Shown: positions 12,140-24,087 of the stretch, piece by piece | Layout: each line of letters begins with the position of its first letter | How positions within the stretch are numbered: position 1 is the first letter of the stretch | Assembly (NCBI GenBank): GCA_949825045.1 | Contig: OX463808.1 | Span: forward strand, 24,737,674 to 24,801,673 | Origin: Argyresthia goedartella | Lineage: Eukaryota; Arthropoda; Insecta; Lepidoptera; Argyresthiidae | DNA length: 64,000 nt | Reading direction: 5' to 3' | Position numbers and translations under genes: made by a program | Notes under the pieces: model-generated | Databases searched by the model: none | Told to the model about the DNA's origin: nothing | The model's input: only the letters and a program-made list of their open reading frames with translations

Positions 12140-12810
12140 CTCTAACTTCTCAAAAACCGAGGGCAGTTAGGACGGGTCGCTATTTTGAACCTTATGCCAT
12201 TATCTTACTGCGACACAGAAAAGCTGCTTGAAGTAATTTCTTAGTCAATTGCTGTAGTGTATATATGTATAGCTATATATGTATTTATATTTTTTATTTT
12301 TATTTTATATATATAAATATATATATGGTTTTATGATTGATTATTTTGTTTTCTTTTCTTTTCTTTTGTAACACATTTACTTATACATTTTCAATTGAAT
12401 TCCGCATAAACTATGAAAAAAGATCGTCTTGCGCCGGGGACACTAGTTGCGATTAGCGTCCTAATTCTACTTAGCAGCTGTCAAAATGTAAAGAATATGC
12501 TCAACTTAGTTGTGAGTAACGCGCTGATTGCAATTGTTATTTTTGGTGCAGGTGAATCTAAATTATTGAAATTGTGTGTCAGTCCCTCCTCTGTATGATC
12601 CCCACGATACAGGCTTGCCTAGTGTGGGGGTCACAAGTACTGTTTTTGTTTAATCTTAATTTTACACATAAGTCGTCACATAATATTTAAATTATAGTTA
12701 AAATTGTTTGCTTTTTGTGAAATAAATAAATATTTGATTTGATTTGATAATAAAATTTAAAACCTGTAACGGAAAGTTATCTAATGCCGGTGGTATTCAA
12801 GAGGTCATAG
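12140..12810 (+). repeat. Interrupted dispersed repeat (split by 12201-12745)
   Basis: 12140-12200 and 12746-12810 together match the continuous copy at 20925-21062: ACCGAGGGCAGTTAGGACGG, TTTTGAACCTTATGCCAT, then GATAATAAAATTTAAAACC and CTAATGCCGGTGG. The continuous copy reads GCCATGATAATAAAAT across the junction. Confidence 0.85.
12201..12745 (+). mobile_element. Insertion with LINE-like 3' end and (GATTT)n tail
   Basis: This 545-bp block interrupts the repeat described at 12140-12810. It ends AATAAATAAATATTTGATTT followed by GATTT, a simple-repeat tail typical of insect non-LTR elements without poly(A). It includes CACGATACAGGCTTGCCTAG and TGTGGGGGTCAC, phrases shared with lepidopteran SINE/LINE 3' regions (compare 13380-13415). 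A 61-residue ORF (12413-12598) shows no resemblance. Confidence 0.65.
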
Positions 12811-13214
12811 CACAATTGATTAGTTAATAACTCAATGCGATGATGATTGTGAGATCTATCATCTGATATGTAATCATTATTAACTATATCTAATTGATCG
12901 TTCTCTGTAAATATTTTCAATAGTTCCGATCCCTATTTTCTTGAACAATTTCCTAATGCACAAGCACTCTTCCTTTCGTGCATTTGTTCTAAAGTATGCA
13001 CGGATTTGTGTTAATAACTCTAGATATAGTTAAACGGCAAAGGCCAACGTGAAAATGTCTCAGAAAATCGTCAAACAGTTCTAAAGTATTAAGAACGGGG
13101 TCGCGACAAGAACGAAGTCTCTCAAACTTGGATCACATTGAAATTCCCTAAGCAAATACTTATAAACAGTCAACTAATATTCATTCCGTGTCAACCCAAT
13201 GTTAATTTTGCTCT
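12811..13214. other. Intron-like sequence, no recognised feature
   Basis: AT-rich; nothing recognised. Confidence 0.45.
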
Positions 13215-13465
13215 GAAGTGTTTGTGAAAACGTTTGGCCTACGAAGCCAAGGGTCCCGGGTTCGAGTCCCGGTGGGGGCAAATATTTGTTTGATGAAAAC
13301 GGATGTTTGAACCCTAGTCATGGTTGTTTATCTATCTAAGTATAATATTTATCTAGATAAGTATGTGTATCGTTGTCTAGTACCCAAGATACAGGGAATC
13401 CTAGTTTGGGGCTAGATCAATGTGTGTAAATAGTGTCCATTTAATATTATTATTATTATAATCCT
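13215..13465 (+). repeat. tRNA-derived SINE
   Basis: Head TTTGGCCTACGAAGCC followed by CCCGGGTTCGAGTCCCGG, which holds a canonical pol III B box (GGTTCGAGTCC, about 13259-13269). The tRNA-unrelated body includes TTGTCTAGTACCCAAGATAC and CTAGTTTGGGGCTAGATCAA and ends in (ATT)n at about 13443-13460. No complete cloverleaf can be drawn, so it is not a functional tRNA gene. Confidence 0.8.
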
Positions 13466-14345
13466 ACCTTCGGCTCTCTATTCGTGTACTATGGACACCA
13501 TATAGGTACATAGTTGGGTTAATTAGCAGAATATGGCGTTATTCTAAAACAGGAAGTACGAAAGGCTACAAAACCGTATTTGATCTGGAGACAGCCAAAT
13601 GGAGATTTAGTGGAAAGTGCCTTATGGCCACTATAAGGATGTCGTCAGCAACTTGAAAAAAAATGTCCATAAATATATGTTGGTCGGCCTTCAAGTACCT
13701 ATCATTCAAAAGTAATTAAAATATCAAACCGCTTCCTAAATTAAATACCAAAACAATCACGAGTAATCGTCAATGCTTACCTCATGATGTTGATAAAACT
13801 GTATTTTTGTTAGAGATCTTTTTAAATTCTACTAGCCCTTTAGTGCAAAAAAAAAAATCCGACTTCTGACCTAAAAATAGCACAACTCGTAGGAAATGTA
13901 CTATTTCACCTCAACAGCTCGAACAAGGCTTTTCCTGCGAGTAAACAGTGTGCAAAGTTGCATTTTACTCACTGAGTGAGACAAAGTCGCTTTTTAATTT
14001 TGAATGCCGCAACGCGCATCGACTTATAATTCTTTGGCTGTTTACGATTTCGCAAATGTCACAGATACTGGTATCGATTTTTAACTCGATTGCAGTATCT
14101 GTGCTATTAAATACCAAACAAGCTTATTTCATTCCATCTCCTCCTAGCCATTCTAATTGATAAATAATACAATTAGATTAATATTCAGTAGCGTAATTTA
14201 GTCGAAGGTTATCATGAAAAATTACAATAAATGTTATTTGCACATTAAACTTGGGTGCATTAAACATTTACATTTACATACAGACACATACATTGCTTCT
14301 AGCCCCACACTAGGATACCCTGTGACGTGGGAACCAGAAACAGCG
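13466..14345. other. Intron-like sequence with SINE/LINE 3' fragment
   Basis: 14280-14325 contains CTAGCCCCACACTAGGATAC, the reverse complement of the body phrase of the SINE at 13215-13465. Otherwise nothing recognised. Confidence 0.5.
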
Positions 14346-15055
14346 ATGTCCAAATTCCAAATGTCTTTATTAGTGTAGATATTTACATATACTTAGCAAT
14401 CGTCATTTTTTGTCACTTCTCTACATCGGACCACTGTGGGAGAAGCAGGGCGTAGAAACTCCCACAGATTGATTTTTAGATCTCTTTTAAAAATTGCTCG
14501 TGCTTAACTAATACAAATTTTATAATATCATAATTAATAAGTAGGAATAAATAATTACAAAACTATTAACAGCAAGGTCTGTGTTGAGCCAGATTAACCC
14601 CATACAGTCCTACCGTTTAAGTAATCTTGAACATTGCAATATCCCTTTTTCGACAAAGTCGCTTTAACATGGTTTTTAAATTGCTCAAATGGCAATTTCA
14701 AGATCTCCAGAGGTATCTTGTTGTAGTAGAGAATGCATTGACGTAGAGAATTGCTAACCTTCGCGAGTCTAAACCAGGGCGCAAGTAGTCTGTGATTATT
14801 TCTTAGGTTAATATTACAGCTATCGCTAAATTTGGCAAATGTTGTAAGGTTCTTGCGTACATACATTATGTTTTCAAAAATAAATTGACTAGCTACATAC
14901 AGTTAGTATGTCAATTTCTTTAAAAAGCTCTCTTAAAGAGTCTGTGCGTTTTAAATTATAAATTGCTCGAATAGCTCTTTTCTGTAAAATAAAAATAGTT
15001 TGAATATCCGCTGCTTTCCCCCACAAGATACCATAGGACATGACACTATGAAATT
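14346..15055 (-). pseudogene. Jockey/CR1-like LINE, 5'-truncated copy A
   Basis: On the minus strand 14866-14594 gives the C-terminal end of a reverse transcriptase polyprotein: MYVRKNLTTF, SCNINLRNNHRL, CILYYNKIPLEI, FEQFKNHVKATLSKKGY and NVQDYLNGRTVWG before the stop. The further N-terminal part is broken. The 3' region runs to about 14346 (AATAAAGACATTTGG on the minus strand). Copy B next door has the same end with small differences, so the two are separate insertions of one family, not a recent duplication. Confidence 0.8.
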
Positions 15056-15061
15056 ATAGTC

Positions 15062-16725
15062 AATAGTCAATAGTCAAAGTACTTTATTACTGTAGATATT
15101 TACATATACTTAGCAAAAGTCATTTTTTGCCTCTTCTCTACATTGGACCACTGTGGGAGAAGAAGGGCGTAGAAACTCCCACAGATTTATTTTTAGATCT
15201 CTTTTAAAAATAGATTGTGCTTAACTAATACAAATATGAAAAATTTAATTGTTATGATTAATAAGCAGGAATAAATAATTACAAAATTATTAACAGCAAG
15301 GTCTGTGTTGAGCCAGATTAACCCCATACAGTCCTGTCATTTAAGTAATCTTGAACATTGTAATATCCCTTTTTCGACAAAGTCGCTTTAACATGCTTTT
15401 TAAATTGCTCAAATGGCAATTTCAAAATCTCCAGAGGTATCTTATTGTAGTAGAGAATGCACTGACCCTTGAAAGAATTGCTAACCTTCGCGAGTCTAAA
15501 ACGGGGCGCACATAGTCTGTGATTATTTCTTAGGTTAACATTACAGCTGTCGCTAAGTTTGGAAAATGTTTTAAGGTTCTTGCGTACATACATTATATTT
15601 TCAAAAATAAATTGACTAGCTACTTTTAGTATGTCAATTTCTTTAAAAAGCTCTCTTAAGGAGTCTGTTCGTTTTAAATTATAAATTGCTCGAATAGCTC
15701 TTTTCTGTAAAATAAAAATAATTTGAATATCCGCTGCTTTCCCCCACAACAAGATACCATAGGACATCACACTATGAAAGTAACTAAAATATACTAGCCT
15801 AGATGTAGCCACATCCGTGCTTTGTCTGATGTTCTAAAATATACTAGCCTAGATGTAGCCACATCCGTGTTTTGTCTGATGTTCCTAACAGCGTATGCCG
15901 CAGAACTTAATTTACCACCCAATTTATCTATTTGGGGTCCCCACTGTAATTTGCTATCAATGGTTATTCCAAGATACTTTGTTTCATTTACTAATTCTAA
16001 CTTGCTGCTGTCTAACACCAAACTGGTCTCAACTTGCCTGACATTTGGAAGTGAGAATTTGATACATTTGGTTTTACCAACATTTAACAATAAATTATTA
16101 ACTGTGAACCAATTAAAGGTTAAAGACAATACTCCATTAACATCATTAAAATCTTCTTTTTGTCTTTCAATTTTGAAGACCAGTGAAGTGTCATCAGCAA
16201 ACAACACTATATCAGTCAATTTCTCCACCATGAAAGGCAGATCGTTAATATATTCCAGGAATAAGAAAGGGCCTAATATGGAACCTTGTGGAACGCCAAT
16301 TTTTACTCCCGAGCCATCAGATTTAACACCGTTGACTTCTGCCTGTTGAATTCTATTGCTTAGGTATGATCTTAGTAGATCCAACGCTTTATTTCTAACT
16401 CCGTAATGATTTAATTTCATTAGTAGCGTATTATGTAGAGTAAATATGAGATATAAGAGTAATAACTGCATCCGTAGTCGATTTACCCCTAGTGAAACCG
16501 TATTGTATGGCGTGGAGTTATTTTGTACGCTTGAAGTGTGAGAGAATTTGATTGAGTATAATCTTTTGAAAATTTTTACTTAGTGCTGGAAGAACAGATA
16601 TTGGTCTGAAATTTAAACGATCACCCTTGTCTTCAGACTTGAACAGAGGTATTAGTAGACTTTGACTGATATATCCCACAGGTATAACACACATATAAAC
16701 ATCCAAGACCTGGGGATTCTTTTTT
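15062..16725 (-). pseudogene. Jockey/CR1-like LINE, copy B with reverse transcriptase
   Basis: Minus-strand reading frames 16706-16518, 16471-15794 and 15812-15318 are one broken ORF2. Visible motifs: IPLFKSEDKGDRLNFRPISV, GVPQGSILGPFLFL, LFADDTSLVF (catalytic DD), NETKYLGITIDSKLQW and the C-terminal SYGILLWGKA ... YLNDRTVWG. A 50-bp tandem duplication (15784-15833 and 15834-15883) breaks the frame, as do changes near 16500. No endonuclease domain is present. The 3' tail contains AATAAAGTACTTTGACTATT and repeats of TTGACTA. FADDTSL and the domain order suggest a jockey or CR1 clade. Confidence 0.85.
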
Positions 16726-16830
16726 TATCTGTATCCCCACCCGGGGATCGAACCCGAGACCTCTCGCATGGTAATCAAAGCCACAACCGCAGCAGTCGTC
16801 ATGTTTTTCATTGGATTTTTTATTATTGTA
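16726..16830 (-). repeat. tRNA-derived SINE head
   Basis: On the minus strand GAGAGGTCTCGGGTTCGATC CCCGGG contains a perfect B box (GGTTCGATCCC at about 16745-16756), preceded by TGGCTTTGATTACCATGCG. It is joined directly to the 5' break of the LINE copy B in the same orientation. No full cloverleaf. Confidence 0.6.
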
Positions 16831-19800
16831 TTTTTTCATTCTCTTAATATTTGGTACGTTCTCATTGCTGTAATGAAAAATTGTATGTGCAACAGATTAT
16901 TTGCGTCTCGTGCCTTGTGTCCCTCGCTCACTCAGGATTCTAAGAATCAAATATAGGATCCTTTGCTCACTTGGGACTCAAACAAGCTCTCGCAGCAAAA
17001 ATCACTTTGATCTCTTGTTGCACAAATAACTATTATACAATTTCAAAGGGATTCCTTAATAACATTCAGTATATTTAATAATTATTCACAACATTTCATA
17101 AATTTACCTTGTAGCCTCATTCATATTTACACAGTTGATTCAATAGGAATCGCAGTAAAACATCGACGACGGTAAACTGTTCCCGTTAGATCGCATTATT
17201 TAAATAATCCACGGAAGGTACAGTCGGCCACGTGGCACCAGTTAATATCAAGTTGTACAAGAGTGGGAAATTGCAGGACAGCCTGTATTAACTACAGCAC
17301 AAAGAGCAAAACTGTTTGGAGAAACAACCAAGACCTTGTGGTGGAACCATTTATGTAATTAGTAGGCACAGTGGTGGTTCTGCGGTGGTAACTCATTAAT
17401 TACCAAAACTTGAGCCAAAACTCGTCTCTTCACCCACCCACCCTCTCAGCCCTTCCTAGAACGTGCCCCCACTTTTGTGTTTGAAGATTCAAACAGACAT
17501 AAAAATCTTACTGTATTAAAAGTATGTACTCCGCGCTGCCTGTTTCATTATGTCATACTCAATAATATGCTGATATATCTGCGTCAACGTGGATCACAAA
17601 TCCAATAACTTGCTAAATTAAATTTGAATGTAATGGCATACTACTGTTAAAGCTTTCAATATGTTCAGTAAATATTAAACTTGCGACCCTTTTGATGGTT
17701 AATTTTATTATGCATTCCTGGAATTTTCTGGCAGCCACTGCGGTATAAATCCCAGATAAAACGTCAGATATAAAACTAAGAACGGAATATCTAGAGCAAA
17801 GATAAATCTACTATGAAAATGTGAAAGGAGGAATGCAAGTGACATAATTTAGACAACAAGCGCAATAAAGGAACAAACTCCAGGGTTAATAACAGCTTCA
17901 AGCGACCGCGACAATTGAATATAATTAATAAGAAATTCCTTTATATGATTCAAAGGTTTGATATATAAGTACAACTGCTTTAACACGGACGCAAATAGGT
18001 AATTAGCTTAATGATGCTGAACTTTTCGGAACGCCAGGCAAATGACCAGTAAGCGATGCCAAATAGAGCAATAGGGGTTTCAGCGAACCAAATGCGCTTA
18101 ATATTTTACGAGGATCGCAGCGAGCATTAAATTAAATTATGTTTAAAATAACAACCTTTTTGAACATAGTGGAGTGAAGAGTTGCGATTTATAAGCGGTT
18201 TTGAAGTGCTATTCTGAAGTTGGACCTTGTTTGTGAGCGGAGCCATGAAGTTAGTTCGTTATGGACTCGAGAACAAAACAGGAAACACGTTTGTGGCTTC
18301 ATTCAAAACAATCCGTCTATCGAAATAGATGAGTTAGTTTTTAATGGGATGCTAAAATAGAGCTAACCACAATATCTCCCAACTTTTGCAAAATTCAACA
18401 TACTGCCAAGTGTCATAGAACGTAAGTTTAAGGTCCGTAGTTCGTTCTAACCGATATGAACTCAAAGAAATGTCCAATTGTGTTTTTCGCACTTTTTACC
18501 ACTAAGAGAAAAGCAAAAGATAATTTAGTAAGGACTGTACGAATGCCTAACTGACTAGCACAGTTTACTCAGGAGAACCTTTCTTCTCCTTCCATGCATC
18601 GCGTAGTCCACACACCAACTCAAAATTTGAATAATTAACCAGAATGCTTAGAAACTGAAACCTTTGTTAATTTATCAAGAACAACAGTTACCCATAACTG
18701 TTGCCAAAACTTCCAAACAAACATCACAACAAATGTAGATCTTCGTGGATGCTCAGTCTTATTGTTTAAGTGCTAAGAACCTGTCCTGTGAATCTTTTCA
18801 CCCCAAATAACATTATGTTCAGTAATAGCAGTTTCATCTTTCTAAGAAAGTTTTGTTGAAAATAGTAATAAAGTAAACTTAGTACAAATAGTAACGAAGT
18901 TGGTCTACTCACCGACATTTAAATGCCCTCTTCGCGAAAACAGAATCCTCGTCTACAGAAGACTCCCTTGCGCAACTCGAAAAGCGCATAGAAACGACTC
19001 TATTTTCTTATAATTACCGGGCGGCAATGAATTTTCATGCCTTGAGCAGCGAAACATTCTTTACTATTGCATTCTCCAAAGATTGAGAGCACTTAATGAA
19101 AAGGCAACCTCCAGGAAAAGGAAAAGGTGAAAGGGTAAATAGGAAATTATATAGCAAGAGGATTAACAGCTCTTTCTGAAAATACCTCTGTTGGTATTTA
19201 CAATACAAGGGACTAAATTGAAGATGTTGAACTCAGGCTATTACAGGCCCCATAAAGCGTGACAGTTTTAGTCGTACCCATTGGTATCCATTCACTGTTC
19301 GTAACCCAAAATGAACATAGACGATAGGCGTATTGTTAGTTAAAGAGTGCCCGCTAAAGTGGAACGGAGTGGCTGTTACTATATCTGCGATATATTTTTC
19401 TCAGAAACAATACACAATATATCAGGAGCTCCCGTTAGGTTATTAAGGAGCAGTGTTTTTACTGCAGGGGGCACTATCAATCATACCATTTCGGGTGACA
19501 TAAGTGGACCCTCCTCATGCGAGCTCAAAGTTCCATTACTCACACGGCCACGCCTTGAGCTGATATACCTACTCCTTCATTGACTTTGACGTACTTCATA
19601 TGATGTAAAAAAAAGTCTACAAAAAGACGTAATGTCAATGAATATAGCCAATAATAAGGAAAATAATATAATGCATCTTATGATATCGGTAACAATGTAC
19701 CTAACGTAACGCAATATATGTCAAAGAGAAACTAGTACAAGCGACAACACGAAACAGGCGAAGTTATTGAATAAAGTGTATCAGTAAGACACTGCCCGGA

Positions 19801-20924
19801 GTACCACGAGTAGTAACATTGCAAACTCAACGTCACTAACCGAATAAAGATGTTTCCCCACAGAAACTTACTATTACTAGCACCTTATTATTACTCAGTT
19901 GAGAATGTGTAAAATGCGGAAATAACTCGAAATAGAGATATACAAAGTTTTCCCGATAGTGCTCACGCAACTACGAGTAATGTTCAACCAGACTTGTCCG
20001 CGAACGCGAACGGCGGCGGAGGTGGGATACTATCTACTCGAATGTGAGTAGTTCCCCACTTTCAAACAAGTGTCGTATAGAGGGAGAGCTAAGCAATAAA
20101 TTAATTAGAACGGCCAAAGTTAAAAGACGCTCAAATGCATTCCCCTTCCAGACGGAGGGAATTACAGATGGAGCGTTTACAACGACATAAAAACATTTGT
20201 TACAATTTGTCAACGCTTTATGGTGACAATAAAAACATGGTTTTAGCCGTCCGGGACAAAGCATTTCGCAATTCGGCGTAATCTAAATTAATTCAAGCAT
20301 TAGTGTGTTTTAATTAGAAATCCTTATTGAATCTCTGTCTATGTTGCGGTTTGTCGGCAGGTTGAGGGAGCGACCAAACAAAATCGAGATTTTGGACTGT
20401 TTTAATTAAAATAACCTTTTGCATGAAATGAGGTCCAGCCTACCCGCCCCATCTTCTGAAGTAATTCACACGAGAATATCATAGAGCATACAGGCAACAG
20501 TGAACAATTACAGCAATATTTCATGTGCAAGCAAAGTTTTAGCTTAGTCATAGCCCACAAACAAGTTTTTCGGTTTCAAGCGTAAGAGGAATTGCTGTCA
20601 GAAGTTGCATCTCCTATCGTTCTGAACCGTACCGTCGCCGAACGTGAAAGTTTTAAGAATTTTTTAAAAGGCCTTCATATAAAGTTGAAATTTCTATTTG
20701 AAATTCAAAAAGGTGTGACGCCAGAATTGGTGGGCATAGAGCCGGACTAGGGTGGTAAATGAAGGTTGGGAGATTTTTTTACGAGGACTAAAGGCACTAA
20801 AACGCCCCGGGTACCATGTGTTATGGCGCATAAACGCTACTCGTGTCAAGTTCAGTGAGGGAAATCCACTATTTACTTTCACGAAGGTACTTTTTAACTA
20901 ATTTCGGCCAACCATCGGCCTTAA
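16831..20924. other. 4-kb intron-like stretch, no recognised feature
   Basis: No coding sequence or RNA gene recognised on either strand. A 78-residue ORF at 19347-19583 has no family resemblance. This is one of the longest stretches without a recognised repeat. Confidence 0.5.
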
Positions 20925-21062
20925 CCTCTCAACACCCGAGGGTAGCTGGGACGGCTCGCGATTTTGAACCTTATGCCATGATAATAAAATTTTAAACCCA
21001 TAACGGAAAAGTGGCGTTATCTAACGCCGGTGGGTTAACCTCTGGAATACTAGAGATTTGGT
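20925..21062 (+). repeat. Uninterrupted copy of the repeat split at 12201
   Basis: Starts TTAACCTCTCAACACCCGAG and closes GCCGGTGGGTTAACCTCT, so the ends are short inverted repeats (TTAACCTCT is repeated directly). Serves as the empty-site reference for 12140-12810. Confidence 0.8.
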
Positions 21063-21409
21063 TAATCGGGTTAGCACACACATAACACAAGTGACAATTA
21101 AGACTCTTTAGAAAATTGCAAAGTCACTGAATTTGCACACCCCGCCATCGCCGCCCCGCTCCAGAAGGTTTCGAATATCCGAGATTCGCCGGGCGAAAGC
21201 TGTTGTTACAAAGAAGAGAATTCTATTACAATGGTGTTCATATAAATAAAACAATTTAACGACACAACAACAAATTCCCAACGTTTTAAGATAATATTAA
21301 CAAACAGCTTTTGTTAAATCTTCACAATGCCGCTTCAGCTGAACGTTCACGTTTACGGGTAGAAAAACTCTACACAGAATAACCTTTATTATATTCACGA
21401 TAATAAAAA

Positions 21410-21660
21410 ATAACTTGCTCATACATACTTACCATAAAAACCTTCCTGCAAAATTTCAGCTTCATAAGTCAAGTAGTTTTTGATTAAATACAAACTTCAA
21501 CCCCCCCCCCCCCCCCCCCCCCCTTTCCCCCTCTTAGGGGATGAATTTCGCCAAATCCTTTTAAGTGCTACCCTGCGCTATCCATATAAGGAATACCTGT
21601 ACAAAGTGTCATGACTGCCTCAACAGCGGTTAAGGCTCTGCGTTAATATATCAGTCAGTG
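21410..21660. repeat. CCCCTTAGGGG family copy with a 23-base C tract
   Basis: TTCAGCTTCATAAGTCAAGT, an uninterrupted run of C at 21501-21523, then TTTCCCCCTCTTAGGGGATG. Resembles 3235-3640. Confidence 0.7.
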
Positions 21661-23374
21661 AGTTAGTTAGCACTTTGAATTTTATAAGTCTAGATAAGAA
21701 AGAAGATAAAGATTAGGTATTTCTTTGACACTCGCGGCAATCTGCATAATATTAACTTAACCATTTTAAGTTTTCCTGCCCTTCAGCTGCTACATCCAGA
21801 AAATATCAATTATTTAAACTGCTAATGTTTGAATAATCAATATTTTCCAAATTGTTATGTAGACTTAGATAAAGATGAACTTACAATATGTCCGATTTCA
21901 GTAGACACCATAAATAATTAATTCGGGCCCCGAGACGTGAGCGCCGATAACTTTCCACTACCTACCTTCTACATAATTATAACTTCACGTCACAGTACCA
22001 CTTTCAGGAGTTTAACCTGTGTCAACGAATAGTAGCGTAGTTTTAGGGGAGCGAGTTATCTACTTAATGCTCAGTTAGGCTGGAGGAGGATTTACGATTA
22101 AACTGTATTATTTATATAAACAACAACAATTATTGACATAGAGACACTAATCCGAGGAGCGCAGCGGGTCGCTGCCACGTCATGAAGTCTCAGGGGCGCA
22201 GTGTTAAATGTAGGCCAGCCAGTAAGTTGCATCTCTCGACGATGTCCGACAGAATATTGCTCTGTCACTGGCGGGGCTAAGCCGAAATAATTGGAAACAG
22301 TTCGAAATAGGGGCTTTGAGTCGAGACAATATTGCTCTTGCTTACCTAAGTGACTTGAGTGCACTACTTGCAAAAACAATGATTATTGTTTAAATCTTCA
22401 GCTTAATTTGTACATAATATCCGATCATAATAAATGGCAAAAAATATCTGCATCAACGCCCGAATTAATAAAGTTATGAGATCATGTCACTCAACACAAT
22501 TTAATCAAAAAGAAAATACAAAAGTACTTATCAGGGACAGTCAAATTAAAACAGTCGTAATAAACGATAACTGCTAGCTGGGGAGGAGGGTCGCGGAGAA
22601 AATACCACAAAACGCGAAGAAAAGGAATGTTATCAATATAAAAGAAATGTAGGGAAAAGTTCGCACAACATTGTGGGGGAGCGGGGAATATCACCGCTTG
22701 CTCCTTCATTATGATTGGATTCATTGTTTTTCGCTTGACGCCGTCTTTCATGTTTTATAATTTCGTGAATAATTCATGACGGCATTCGCGAAATAAAAAG
22801 AGCCAAAGATTAATTTTGTTATATTTCCGTGATCTGTGGATGTGGATTCACGTTTGCTTTCTAGTTTGGTTATCAATGTTGTCAAAGGCCGCCACACTAA
22901 AACAAGAGCGCGGGCGCGCTTTTGAATTTGGTGTGACCTAACATGCGTTTCTTGCCTTTGGCACCCGTCCCGCTACCGACCTGCTCCTGTCCTGCTTGTG
23001 GTGTGCGGAAGCCTAAAATGGAACAGCAAGGGATAGAATGAACAATTTATTTAATGTAACCCTTAATCGCGAGCAGTATTATTAGTCGTAGTATATATAT
23101 ATTAGTATTATTTCTTACACCTCTTAACTTTTCAGCACACCCCAGTTAATCTGGTTTTAGGCAAGGTTTTATTTATTTGTTTTCCGTAATAAAAATAAAC
23201 GAGATATCCAAATTTTATCATCCGTAGGAGAATGTACTTTTTAAATATTCATATCGAAAGGTATATCTAAAATATTGGTACTTAGCTATCTATAAATTCT
23301 GTAAATTCTAGTATAGTACAAATACGAGAGTATATTGATCTTCACGGATCAAATTCTATATAGAATTGAGATTC
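21661..23374. other. Intron-like sequence, no recognised feature
   Basis: Only short ORFs without resemblance (22098-22379, 22491-22751 minus). Nothing recognised. Confidence 0.45.
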
Positions 23375-23660
23375 ATGTTTATTGACCGAGCGAGCCAACC
23401 GTCTCCGCTTCAGCTCGGGGGAAATGCTTTCGTATTTACGTCTGTCCGGATTTCGGCTATTCTCCTCTATAGGTCTTATTTCTCAACCGATTCTCGTGAA
23501 ATTATGTGAGCAGATTCGATAATTAAATAGGTTTTTTTGTCGATTTAGTTAATGTTTTTTTTCTTCAAAATGGTGGAGTTATGGGGTTGAAATTTAAAAA
23601 TACACATTCCCAAACGGCTTGACGGATTTTAAAAAATGAGGTGTCGTTGAATTCGAGGCT
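23375..23660 (-). repeat. Family P copy (reverse)
   Basis: Reads in reverse: GACCGAGCGAGCCAACCGTC, CGGATTTCGGCTATTCTCCT, TCAACCGATTCTCGTGAAAT, GAGCAGATTCGATAATTA. Confidence 0.85.
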
Positions 23661-23721
23661 TCACAGAGCCGCTAGTTTATTCTACTTGTGTTTATATTGT
23701 TTTACATATACATATATAGGT

Positions 23722-23816
23722 CCAGCAAACCAGGATAGAACGGAAGTTTAAACAGGTTGAGGTAGACTCTACCTCAACCTGTTTAATTAAACCTCCGTTC
23801 TGTAATAGTTTGCTGG
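23722..23816. repeat. Long imperfect hairpin with 1-nt loop
   Basis: Inner arms 23749-23766 and 23768-23785 (TAAACAGGTTGAGGTAGA) pair perfectly around one base. Outer paired blocks are 23737-23744 with 23794-23801 and 23722-23730 with 23808-23816. Confidence 0.9.
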
Positions 23817-24087
23817 AAGAAAATATTTTAGAGATTTAGCTAGTCCGCTTTAGAGATAAAGCTGTACATACGATTTTTCAGCAGCAAGGTACACGTGTCA
23901 CATTTAAATTACGGGAACCACAGGCAACTAAAACCTGATAAACAAATGAGACGAAAATCTGGACGTGGAATCACTAAATGAGATGCTCTGCAAAACGATT
24001 GAGGAAACTACTAATAAACACTTGGGAGGTCGAAAAAATAAGGAGAGAAAACTAACACCTAATACACTCACTGTTGTCAAAAATTAA

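Noticed and set aside
13215..13290. Possible tRNA gene (B box GGTTCGAGTCC)
   Set aside because: No acceptor stem or complete cloverleaf; the sequence continues into a SINE body with an (ATT)n tail.
16726..16830. Possible tRNA gene on the minus strand
   Set aside because: B box present but no full set of stems; fits a SINE head fused to LINE sequence.
19347..19583. 78-residue ORF with possible transposon origin
   Set aside because: No motif that I can name; no flanking repeats.
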